The notes below the pieces were generated by a model, which searched no databases, was not told the origin of the DNA, and worked only from the letters and a program-made list of their open reading frames with translations. Below, in pieces: positions 16,643 through 23,857 of a DNA stretch of 34,288 nucleotides. This DNA comes from JBCCFW01 sp039029535. Its GTDB lineage: Bacteria; Acidobacteriota; JBCCFW01. The stretch's first letter is position 1. The number at the start of each line of letters is the position of its first letter. Both the position numbers and the translations under genes were made by a program. The stretch spans positions 1 through 34,288 of the forward strand of contig JBCCFW010000073.1 of the NCBI GenBank assembly GCA_039029535.1, given 5' to 3'.

Positions 16643-18100
16643 ATGCTGTTTCAGACCCTCACCTTCGCCGGCTTCTTCGCGGTCGTCTGGCTCGTGAGCT
16701 GGGGGCTGCTCGCCCGTCGTCTCCGCCTGCTGCACGTCTTCCTGCTCCTGGCCAGCTACGGCTTCTACATGGCCTGGGACGCGAAGTTCGTCCTCCTCAT
16801 CCTGTTCTCGACGCTCGTCGACTGGGTCGTGGGTGGGCTCCTCCATCGGAAGACCTGCCCGGTCGTGAGGAAGCGGCTGCTGCTGGTCAGCCTGGCCTGC
16901 AACCTCGGCCTGCTCGGCGTCTTCAAGTACTACAACTTCTTCCTCGACAACCTGAACGCTGCCCTCGAGCAGCTCGGTCTCGGTCCGCTCCAGGCGCATC
17001 ACGAGCTGCTCCTGCCGGTGGGCATCTCGTTCTACACCTTCCAGAGCCTGAGCTACACGATCGACATCTATCGACGTCGGCTCGAGCCCGCCCCCACCGT
17101 CACGCGCTTCGCCCTCTTCGTCGCCTTCTTCCCCCAGCTCGTCGCCGGTCCCATCGTCCGCGCCCGTCAGTTCCTCCCCCAGCTCGAGACGCCGCGCGAG
17201 GTCGACGGCTCGGACATGGTCATCGGGCTCTTCCGCTTCCTCGTCGGCCTGGTCAAGAAGGTCGTGTTCGCCGACACGCTCGGCCGGCAGGTCGTGGATC
17301 GCGTGTTCGAGAACCCGACGCACGCGACGAGCTGGGTGGCGCTCTGCGGCGCCTGGGCAACCGTGCTCCAGATCTACTTCGACTTCTCGGGCTACTCCGA
17401 CATGGCGATCGGCACGGCGCGGATGCTCGGGTTCAAGCTGCCGGAGAACTTCAACGCCCCCTTCCGCGCCACGAACCTCGCGGAGGCCTGGCAACGCTGG
17501 CATCGAACGCTCACGGACTGGATCCGCGACTACGTTCACCTCCCCCTGATCCGCTGGGCCCGGGGGCGGAGCTGGCTCCCTCCTTCGCTGATCACGCTCC
17601 TCGCGATGAGCCTCTTCGGGTTCTGGCACGGTGCCTCGTGGACCTTCGTCCTGTTCGGGCTCGTGCATGGGATCGGGCTCGTCCTCACCGGCGCCGTCCT
17701 TCAGAGGGGCCTCCGTCGCTCCCGTCACGAAGCGACGAGCTCACCAGCGCTGCCCCTGCGCTGGCTCAGAACCTGGCTCTCCCGCCTCTTGCTCTTCCAG
17801 TTCATGGGCGTCACGGCACTCCTCTTCCGCGCTCCGGATCTCGCAACCGCCACTGACGTGTTCAGCCGCCTCCTCGGCCTGAGCCCCTTCAGTCCCGTCA
17901 ACGCCGCTCCCATCGAGTTGCCCGGCACCCTCTGGATCGGCCTGGTGACCGTGTTTCTCCCCGAGTGGCTCCGCGGCGCTTGCGAGCGTCGTCTCGTCGC
18001 CCTGCCGGACAGCCTCCTCGGCCTGCTCGCGCTCCTCACCCTGGGCCTCGTCGGCCTTCACGCGACGGAGGCTCGCCCCTTCGTCTACTTCGCCTTCTGA
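16643..18100 (+). CDS. MBOAT family O-acyltransferase (AlgI-like)
   Basis: 485 residues with about ten hydrophobic segments: an integral inner-membrane acyltransferase. Motifs typical of the AlgI/DltB group are present: FFPQLVAGPIVRARQF near 163-178, YFDFSGYSDMAIG, a conserved His in WHRTLTDW (His287), and FWHGASW with the invariant catalytic His329. AlgI-like enzymes pass acetyl groups from the cytoplasm to an exported polysaccharide through an SGNH-type partner. Just such a partner gene overlaps or abuts the 3' end (stop codon at 18098-18100). The start at 16643 lacks a strong Shine-Dalgarno but fits the family's N-terminus (MLFQTLTFAGFF). No exopolysaccharide synthase is in the window, so the acceptor is unknown. 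The neighbouring lipase gene may belong to the same pathway. Confidence 0.93.
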   Translation: MLFQTLTFAGFFAVVWLVSWGLLARRLRLLHVFLLLASYGFYMAWDAKFVLLILFSTLVDWVVGGLLHRKTCPVVRKRLLLVSLACNLGLLGVFKYYNFFLDNLNAALEQLGLGPLQAHHELLLPVGISFYTFQSLSYTIDIYRRRLEPAPTVTRFALFVAFFPQLVAGPIVRARQFLPQLETPREVDGSDMVIGLFRFLVGLVKKVVFADTLGRQVVDRVFENPTHATSWVALCGAWATVLQIYFDFSGYSDMAIGTARMLGFKLPENFNAPFRATNLAEAWQRWHRTLTDWIRDYVHLPLIRWARGRSWLPPSLITLLAMSLFGFWHGASWTFVLFGLVHGIGLVLTGAVLQRGLRRSRHEATSSPALPLRWLRTWLSRLLLFQFMGVTALLFRAPDLATATDVFSRLLGLSPFSPVNAAPIELPGTLWIGLVTVFLPEWLRGACERRLVALPDSLLGLLALLTLGLVGLHATEARPFVYFAF

Positions 18101-18111
18101 TGAGGAGAGAG

Positions 18112-19125
18112 ATGTCGTCTCGCGGCCGCTTCCCACCACGGCTCCTCCGCATCGTCGGCTGGAGCCTCGGCTGGCTCGTGCTGGCCAACGTGGTCGTCGA
18201 ACGGCTCAACCTTCACTGGTGGGCCGCCCGCACCCACGGTCCGCTCACCGCCCGGGTCGAGGAGGCGCTCGACGAGGACCGGAAGCTCGACGTCCTGCTG
18301 ATCGGTTCGTCACACGTGCAGACCGGGCTGCTGCCGTCGGTCATCGAGGAGGAGCTGCGCACGGAGCTGGGCCGCGAGGTCGGCGTCTACAACCTGGGCA
18401 CGCCCGGAGCGAGCGTCGACCGGAGCGCCGCCTTGCTCGACATCGTCCTTCGCGAGCGAGCCCCCGAGCTGGTCGTGCTCGGGCTCTGCCCGGCCGAGGT
18501 CATCGAGCGGGCCGAAATGTTGGAGCTCTTCTACCGGGATGCCTGCCCACCGAGTTGGGCGGTCCGCGAGATCGTCGAAGGCCGCGTGACGACAACGGAG
18601 GCACTCCGGCTCAACGTCCGTAGCTTCTTCCGAGCCCCGGCCCTCCCCTGGCAGTGGGCGCTCGGACGACCGGGGCACGACCTCGACCGACAACGGGCTC
18701 GGCAGCACTCGGGTGCCCGGGTCCAGCGTCAGCGCTCGACGCGAATCGGCGTGGCCGCCTCGACCTTCCGTCGTGAGGTCCTGCGCGACTACGCGGTCGC
18801 CGAGCGTCACGATCGCTACCTCGAAGAGATCGTGACCCTGACAGGGTCCCACGACGTCTCCCTGCTCGTCGTCCGGATGCCGTTCTCACCCCACTTCACG
18901 ACCCTGGCCTTCCGGGAAAGAGAGAACGAGACCTTCGACGACTACCTGGCGACGCGCCGTGCCGAGCTCGGGATCGCCTGCGTCGACCTGGACACGCCGT
19001 CGTACCAGCCTCACCACCTCGACTACCTCGACGGACACCACCTCATGGTCGACGGCGCCAGGGTGGTGAGCCGCCGTCTGGCCCGCCGTGAGCTTGCCCC
19101 TCGACTGAGCCCCGACCCTGGATGA
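18112..19125 (+). CDS. SGNH/DltD-like membrane-anchored protein, partner of the MBOAT acyltransferase
   Basis: 337 residues from the ATG at 18112, with GAGGAG about 4 nt upstream. An in-frame ATG at 18100 overlaps the MBOAT stop codon (TGATG) and is a possible alternative. One N-terminal membrane helix (RIVGWSLGWLVLANVVV) should leave the rest in the periplasm. The SGNH-like core has block I GSSH (65-68), a YNLGTPGAS segment, and a C-terminal DGHH (307-310). That last motif has the DxxH spacing of the Asp-His catalytic pair in DltD and AlgJ/AlgX-type proteins. Together with the MBOAT enzyme it would form a two-step O-acylation module for an envelope polymer. The family assignment rests on motifs and context. 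Activity is likely because the Ser, Asp and His positions are all present. Confidence 0.82.
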   Translation: MSSRGRFPPRLLRIVGWSLGWLVLANVVVERLNLHWWAARTHGPLTARVEEALDEDRKLDVLLIGSSHVQTGLLPSVIEEELRTELGREVGVYNLGTPGASVDRSAALLDIVLRERAPELVVLGLCPAEVIERAEMLELFYRDACPPSWAVREIVEGRVTTTEALRLNVRSFFRAPALPWQWALGRPGHDLDRQRARQHSGARVQRQRSTRIGVAASTFRREVLRDYAVAERHDRYLEEIVTLTGSHDVSLLVVRMPFSPHFTTLAFRERENETFDDYLATRRAELGIACVDLDTPSYQPHHLDYLDGHHLMVDGARVVSRRLARRELAPRLSPDPG

Positions 19126-19127
19126 AA

Positions 19128-19157
19128 TTGCAACGCCGGGCCGACGTGACCTAGGAT
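19128..19157 (+). promoter_or_regulatory. Sigma-70-like promoter of the IPTL-CTERM protein gene
   Basis: TTGCAA (19128-19133) and TAGGAT (19152-19157) are separated by 18 bp, each matching consensus at four of six bases. The -10 lies 38 bp before the ATG at 19196. It is the best -35/-10 pair I noticed in the window. Confidence 0.5.
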
Positions 19158-19195
19158 CGTCCTCTCAGCCATCGTCGACTTGCCCGGGCGTCACC

Positions 19196-19873
19196 ATGAG
19201 CCACGTCACCAGCCGATCCGCTCTCTCCCTCCTCGCTTCCCTCGTCCTCGGTCTCGCACTGGCCAGCGACGCCCAGGCCCAGACCGGGGCCTGCTGCACC
19301 GGCGCCACCGCGTGCGCGGATGGGGTGGACGAGTTCACCTGCACGTTCGTCATGGGAGGCGTCTTCATGGGCCCCGGCAGCACCTGCGCGACCGTGAGCT
19401 GCCCATTCGGGGCGTGCTGCGCGGGTAGCGACTGCTTTCCCGACACCGACCTCAACCTCTGCTTCACGCAGAGCGGCACGTACCAGGGCGACGGCACGAC
19501 CTGCGCTCCCAACCCCTGCGGCGCGCCCCCCGCGCTCGAGGCCTGCTGCCTCGGCGACGGCACCTGCGTCGACACCGCTCCCGTCGAGTGCGACATGCTC
19601 GGCGGCACCCTCCAGGGCGACGGGAGCACCTGCGTCACCGCCGACTGTCCCCCGCCACCCGAAGCCTGCTGCATGCCCGACTTTTCCTGCCAGATGCTGA
19701 CTCCGGACGACTGCACGCTGGCCGGCGGCATGCCGCAGGGCATGGGCACCACCTGCATGACCGCCGACTGCGGCCCGACGCCCATCCCCACGATGGCTGA
19801 GTGGATGCGCGGCCTCCTCGCCGTGCTCCTGGCGACCGCCGGCGTCGTGATGGTGCTCCGCACGCGGGGCTGA
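19196..19873 (+). CDS. Cell-surface protein of four cysteine-rich repeats with IPTL-CTERM sorting signal
   Basis: 225 residues. A signal peptide (ALSLLASLVLGLALASDAQA-Q) is followed by four tandem repeats of about 41 residues. Each starts with Ala-Cys-Cys and carries six cysteines in the order CC, C, C, C, C, mostly with a GG...GxGxTC segment (for example GGTLQGDGSTC in repeat 3). Three disulfides per repeat are likely. The C-terminus is IPTMAEW, a hydrophobic helix and basic RTRG: the IPTL variant of PEP-CTERM, a signal for processing and surface attachment by an exosortase-type enzyme not present in this window. The ATG at 19196 has only a weak Shine-Dalgarno (GGGCG) but the signal peptide fits. 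It appears to be a single-gene unit between its own promoter and a hairpin. A ligand or structural role is unknown. Confidence 0.88.
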   Translation: MSHVTSRSALSLLASLVLGLALASDAQAQTGACCTGATACADGVDEFTCTFVMGGVFMGPGSTCATVSCPFGACCAGSDCFPDTDLNLCFTQSGTYQGDGTTCAPNPCGAPPALEACCLGDGTCVDTAPVECDMLGGTLQGDGSTCVTADCPPPPEACCMPDFSCQMLTPDDCTLAGGMPQGMGTTCMTADCGPTPIPTMAEWMRGLLAVLLATAGVVMVLRTRG

Positions 19874-19899
19874 GCACCGGCTCCACCAGAGCGCGGCTC

Positions 19900-19937
19900 A
19901 CGGTCCCCCTGCTGGCAGTGTTGGCTGCGGGGACCGT
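19900..19937 (+). terminator. Hairpin between the IPTL-CTERM gene and the nine-gene operon
   Basis: 9-bp perfect outer stem (acggtcccc at 19900-19908, ggggaccgt at 19929-19937). Its 20-nt loop can itself pair (GCAG with CTGC). It lies 27 bp after the stop codon. There is no T tract. It isolates the upstream gene from the operon that begins at 20009. I see no convincing promoter box for the operon in 19938-20008. Confidence 0.55.
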
Positions 19938-20008
19938 CTCGATGAATGACCGACAGGCCCGGCTCGTCCAGACCTCGTGGGTTACGATTCGATACTGAGG
20001 AGACCGCC

Positions 20009-21049
20009 GTGCGCCGCTTCAGCAGCCCGAGCCCGCTCCGCGTGATTGCGCCGGTCGCCGCCGCGATCGCCCTGCTCCCCTGCCTCGGCTGCGCGAGCCT
20101 CCAGCAGGGCCATCAGGGCTTCTTCGGCCCCACGACGACCACCCGAGCCGCCACGACCGGCTCCGGCGCTCCGCTGCCGACCCGCGCGAGCACCCAGCCG
20201 GCCCGCCCGGCGACCCGTCCCGCTCGGCCGGCCCCGACGACTCCGACATCGGCAGCCTCCACGCCGGGCTCCGCCAGCACGCTGACTCCCTCCACGGTCG
20301 AGACCACCTCGCCCTGGGCCGAGAGCGCGCCGACGCAAGCCGAGACGCCCAGCTCCGCCACGCCGGGCGCCGGACCGCGTCTCCGCTCGCTCGGCGCCCC
20401 TTCCGACGTGCCCGTGGCGACCACGCCCGACGAGCGCCGCGCCGCCCTCGATCGTCAGCTCGACGAGGAGCTCGCCGCCTTTGACGAGAAGCTCCGTCGC
20501 GAGCTCGAGCTACTCGAACAACAGCGCGCCGATCAGTGCGGCGCCCCCGGTGGCGGTGGGCATCATGGTGAGGGCGGTCTCGAAGGCTCCGGCGCTGAGG
20601 GTGCCCAGGGTCAAGGCCAGGGCGGAGAAGGCCAAAGCGGTGAAGGCGAAGCCGGCGCTGACGGCCAACAAGGTGGCCAGGACGGACGCGCCGGCGCCGA
20701 GGGTGGCGCGCAGGGCTCCGGCCAGAGCGGTGAGGGCAACGGCAACGACTCGGGTCGCACCCCCGGTCGCGAGAGCGGTGGTGGCTCCGTCGGTGGCGGT
20801 GGTGGTGGCGCGGGCGAGAAGCCGTCCCGCGGCCGCGACTCCCGTCGCAAGCCCGGCAACGACTGCCCCGACGACATCGTCGCCCGTCAGATCCGCGAGG
20901 CCGCTCAGGCCGAGAAGGATCCCGCGCTGAAGAAGAAGCTCTGGAAGGAGTACGAGGACTACAAGAACGCGACCTGCGCCAAGCGTCGTCCTCACGGTCA
21001 GAAGACGACCACCCCTCCCAAGACGACGACCACCGTCAAGGACGCCTGA
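20009..21049 (+). CDS. Lipoprotein with coiled-coil and Gly-rich low-complexity region, first gene of the vWA/TolQ operon
   Basis: 346 residues. The GTG at 20009 is preceded by GAGGAG (19997-20002) at a 6-nt spacing; longer in-frame starts lack a site. A lipoprotein signal ends at LGC (26-28), so Cys28 would be lipidated, followed by Ala-Ser. The mature protein has four parts: a Thr/Pro/Ala/Ser-rich linker (about 35-137), a charged coiled-coil (about 139-172), a Gly/Gln/Glu/Ser-rich stretch of about 95 residues (176-270), and a conserved-looking basic end. That end has CPDDIVARQIREAAQ, then KKLWKEYEDYKNATC with flanking cysteines, and a Thr/Lys tail. It could tether the envelope complex encoded downstream, but this is inference. 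The next gene starts 2 bp after the stop codon. No family is recognised. Confidence 0.75.
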   Translation: MRRFSSPSPLRVIAPVAAAIALLPCLGCASLQQGHQGFFGPTTTTRAATTGSGAPLPTRASTQPARPATRPARPAPTTPTSAASTPGSASTLTPSTVETTSPWAESAPTQAETPSSATPGAGPRLRSLGAPSDVPVATTPDERRAALDRQLDEELAAFDEKLRRELELLEQQRADQCGAPGGGGHHGEGGLEGSGAEGAQGQGQGGEGQSGEGEAGADGQQGGQDGRAGAEGGAQGSGQSGEGNGNDSGRTPGRESGGGSVGGGGGGAGEKPSRGRDSRRKPGNDCPDDIVARQIREAAQAEKDPALKKKLWKEYEDYKNATCAKRRPHGQKTTTPPKTTTTVKDA

Positions 21050-21051
21050 TC

Positions 21052-22314
21052 GTGACCGCACGCTCGCTGACTCTCGGGCTCGTCGCTCTCCTCTTCATTT
21101 CAGCCACCGCCGACGCCGGTCGCAAGAAGCGTCGCGCGAAGGAGCGACGGGCACAGGAACGCGCACGCGCCGAGCGCCTCGTGCTCGCCACCTCCGAGAT
21201 CGACGAGGCCTCCCTCCTCGACATCGGCATCCAGACCTTCGACCTCGGCGTCGCCGACGTGCCCATCGAGGACGGCAGCAAGGACCTCTGGCGCGCCAAC
21301 CCGGAGATCCGTCGGTCCGAGGCGGTCTTCATGGCCCATCAGCTCAAGAGGACGCTCGCCTCCTCCGGCTTCTGGGGAGCAGTGCGCGTGGTGCCGCTGG
21401 GCACGCAGGGGCTCGACCTCATCCTCAGCGGTGAGATCGTGCGCAGCACGCCGAAGGATCTCGTCCTCGCCGTCGAGCTCGTCGACGCGACGGGCCAAGT
21501 CTGGCATCGCGGTCGTTACCGCAACGAGCTCGGCAAGCACGCCTACCCCGAGCGCGTCGAGGGCGTGCCCCGGCACGAGCCGCATCAGGTCGTCTACGAC
21601 CGCATCGCCAATGCGCTCTCGGCCGAGCTGAGCCGACATCCTCGCTCGGAGAGATTGCGCATCCGCGAGGTCGCCGAGCTGCGCTTCGCCGCCGAGCTCG
21701 CACCGGACCTGTTTGGCAACTACTTGCAGGTCGACCGCCGCGGCGGCTGGGCGCCCGTGCGCCTGCCAGCCGAGGGCGACCCCATGGTCGATCGGATGCG
21801 TCGCATCCGTCAGCGGGATCACCTCGTCGTCGACACCCTCGACGAGCACTACGCCGGCTTCGCCGACGCGATGGACCTCCCCTACTGGGACTGGCGCGCC
21901 TACAGCCACGAGGAGTTCCTGGCCTGGAAGAAGATCCGCCGCAAGGCCCGCACGCGGAAGTTCTTCGGTGGCCTGCTCATCGCCGGCGGGATCCTCGGCG
22001 AGGCGGCTGGCCTCGAAGACGCCGCCGTGCTCGGTGGCGCCATGGTCTTGCAGTCGGGCATCGGCAAGGGCAAGGAAGCGAAGATCCATCGCGAGGCCCT
22101 GGGCGAGCTCGCCACGTCCTTCCACTCCGAGGTCTCACCGCTGCGCGTCGAGGTCGAGGGACGCACGCTCCAGCTCGAAGGCACGGCCGACCAGCAGTAC
22201 GCCCAGTGGCGTGGCCTGCTCCAGCGCATCTTCGAGGAAGAGTCGGGGCTGGGACAGGTCGAGCAGGAGCAACAGCAAGAGCTCCTCACCCGCCCGAGCT
22301 ACCCGCGTCGCTGA
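21052..22314 (+). CDS. Exported protein of unknown function in the vWA/TolQ operon
   Basis: 420 residues from the GTG at 21052, 2 bp after the previous stop codon. A signal peptide (SLTLGLVALLFISATADA-G) is followed by a very basic helix (RKKRRAKERRAQERARAER). A globular part at about 60-230 has alternating strands typical of periplasmic lipoprotein-like domains that start with a LVLATSEIDEA helix. A further helical domain follows with the aromatic motif LPYWDWRAYSHEEFLAWKK. Residues 303-338 are glycine-rich and hydrophobic (FFGGLLIAGGILGEAAG...), which suggests insertion into or association with a membrane. The C-terminal 70 residues are charged and helical, ending in a Glu/Gln run. I do not recognise the family. 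Its place between the lipoprotein and the TPR protein suggests it is part of the same envelope assembly. Confidence 0.75.
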   Translation: MTARSLTLGLVALLFISATADAGRKKRRAKERRAQERARAERLVLATSEIDEASLLDIGIQTFDLGVADVPIEDGSKDLWRANPEIRRSEAVFMAHQLKRTLASSGFWGAVRVVPLGTQGLDLILSGEIVRSTPKDLVLAVELVDATGQVWHRGRYRNELGKHAYPERVEGVPRHEPHQVVYDRIANALSAELSRHPRSERLRIREVAELRFAAELAPDLFGNYLQVDRRGGWAPVRLPAEGDPMVDRMRRIRQRDHLVVDTLDEHYAGFADAMDLPYWDWRAYSHEEFLAWKKIRRKARTRKFFGGLLIAGGILGEAAGLEDAAVLGGAMVLQSGIGKGKEAKIHREALGELATSFHSEVSPLRVEVEGRTLQLEGTADQQYAQWRGLLQRIFEEESGLGQVEQEQQQELLTRPSYPRR

Positions 22315-22316
22315 GC

Positions 22317-23855
22317 GTGTCCGAGACTCCTCCGCGTCGAGGCGATCGCCTGACGCCTCCACCCGACGACGGCGCGACGTCCTCCGCCCGACCGCTCGCG
22401 AGCCCGCGTCCTTCGGAGCGTCGTGGCAACGGCGGACGGTGGTTCCTGGTCCTCACCGCCTTGCTGGCGGTGGCCGCCTTCGTGCTGCTGCCGCGGCTGG
22501 CTGAGCGAGTCGAACCGACGACGACCGAGGAAACCTCACCCGCAGCACCCGTCGTCACCTCTCCTACCGAGACGTCGGAAAGCAAGGCCGCCACCGACGA
22601 GGAGCGCCTCGCCGAAGCCGTCGAGCAGGAGCGCGCACGCCGCGCCGCCCGCGAAGCCTTGGAGCGAGCCGAGTCACTGCGCGAGCGTCTGGTGACCGGG
22701 TCCGTCGACAAGCACTGGGCGGTCGAGGACCTGCGTCAGGCCGATGCTCGTCTCGCCGAAGGCCGTCGTCTCCTCGACGAGGACCGGCCCATGCCGGCGC
22801 AGGAGATCCTCGAGCAGGCCGTCGAGTCCTACGAAGCGATCGAGGCGAGCACGGCCGCGGCGCTCAGCGACGCGCTGAGCGAGACCCGACGCGCGCTGGA
22901 GTCCGACGACGCCACCCGCGCCCAGCTCGCGAGCGAGCGTGCGCTGAAGGTCTCGCCGGACTCGGGTGAAGCCCAGGATCTCGCGGAGCGCGTGGCCGTC
23001 TTCCCGCAGGTCCTCACCGCGTTGAGTCGTGCGCGGGTCGCCGAGCGCGAGCAGCGCTGGGCCGACGCCATCACCGCTCACGAGCGTGCGCTCGCCATCG
23101 ACGGTCGCACGGCGCGGGCCCGAGCCGGTCTCGAACGAGCCCGCGCGGGCCTGGCCAACGCCAGCTTCCACGGCACGCTCGCCTCCTTGCGGGACGCCCT
23201 CGACCGTCGTGACTTCGATGCCGCACGTGATCTTCTCGCTCGTGCTCGCAAGCAACGTCCCGACGCCGCCGCGCTCGGCCCGCTGCAGCAGCAGCTCGAC
23301 CGTCTCGTCACCGAGACCGAGGCCGACCGTCTCGCCGGAGAAGGTCGCACGCTCGAAGCCTCGGAGGATTGGTCACGGGCGATCGAGCGCTATGTCGCGG
23401 TCCTGAAACTCGTCCCGCAGCATCCGGCCGCCCTCGAAGGCAAGGCCCGCAGCGAGCGTTGGGCCGACCTGTCGCGTCGACTCGACGCTCATCTCGATCG
23501 CGCCGATCGCCTGTCGGCAGCGGAAGTCCTCGACGAGGCCCGCTCCTTGCTCGTCGAGGCGCAGCTCGTGGAGTCACCCGGTCCTCGTCATCAGCAGAGG
23601 ATTCGGCGTCTCGAAGAGACCATCGCCTCGGCCGCTCAGCCGGTCGCGGTCACGCTCGAGTCCGACGACTCCACTGAGGTCACCGTCTATCGGGTCGGTC
23701 GTCTCGGTCGGTTCCGTCAGCAAGTGCTGGAGCTGAGGCCGGGTCGCTACACGGTCACCGGCAGCCGCGCGGGCTACCGCGACGTGCGTCACGAGCTCGT
23801 CGTGAAGGCCGGCGCCCCCACGCGCCTTCACGTCGCCTGTCGCGAGCGGATCTGA
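22317..23855 (+). CDS. Inner-membrane TPR/coiled-coil protein with C-terminal PEGA-like domain
   Basis: 512 residues from the GTG at 22317, 2 bp after the previous stop codon. A longer frame upstream would overlap that gene by 100 bp and has no site. Residues 1-40 are Pro/Arg-rich and cytoplasmic. One membrane helix spans about 41-60 (WFLVLTALLAVAAFVLLP). Then come a Thr/Pro/Ser linker, a long charged helical region (about 90-250) and TPR-like helices at about 230-430 (for example EREQRWADAITAHERALAID and DWSRAIERYVAVLKLVPQHP). The last 55 residues form a small beta domain with LELRPGRYTVTGSRAGYRDV, the core of a PEGA-type module. The architecture suggests a periplasmic scaffold. The next gene, 2 bp downstream, encodes more PEGA domains. 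Confidence 0.8.
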   Translation: MSETPPRRGDRLTPPPDDGATSSARPLASPRPSERRGNGGRWFLVLTALLAVAAFVLLPRLAERVEPTTTEETSPAAPVVTSPTETSESKAATDEERLAEAVEQERARRAAREALERAESLRERLVTGSVDKHWAVEDLRQADARLAEGRRLLDEDRPMPAQEILEQAVESYEAIEASTAAALSDALSETRRALESDDATRAQLASERALKVSPDSGEAQDLAERVAVFPQVLTALSRARVAEREQRWADAITAHERALAIDGRTARARAGLERARAGLANASFHGTLASLRDALDRRDFDAARDLLARARKQRPDAAALGPLQQQLDRLVTETEADRLAGEGRTLEASEDWSRAIERYVAVLKLVPQHPAALEGKARSERWADLSRRLDAHLDRADRLSAAEVLDEARSLLVEAQLVESPGPRHQQRIRRLEETIASAAQPVAVTLESDDSTEVTVYRVGRLGRFRQQVLELRPGRYTVTGSRAGYRDVRHELVVKAGAPTRLHVACRERI

Positions 23856-23857
23856 GC

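Noticed and set aside
20510..21061. Minus-strand frame of 183 codons with Ala/Leu/Thr-rich hydrophobic text that could look like a membrane protein
   Set aside because: It is the complement of the Gly/Gln/Glu-rich stretch of the lipoprotein gene, and the hydrophobicity is a by-product of that composition.
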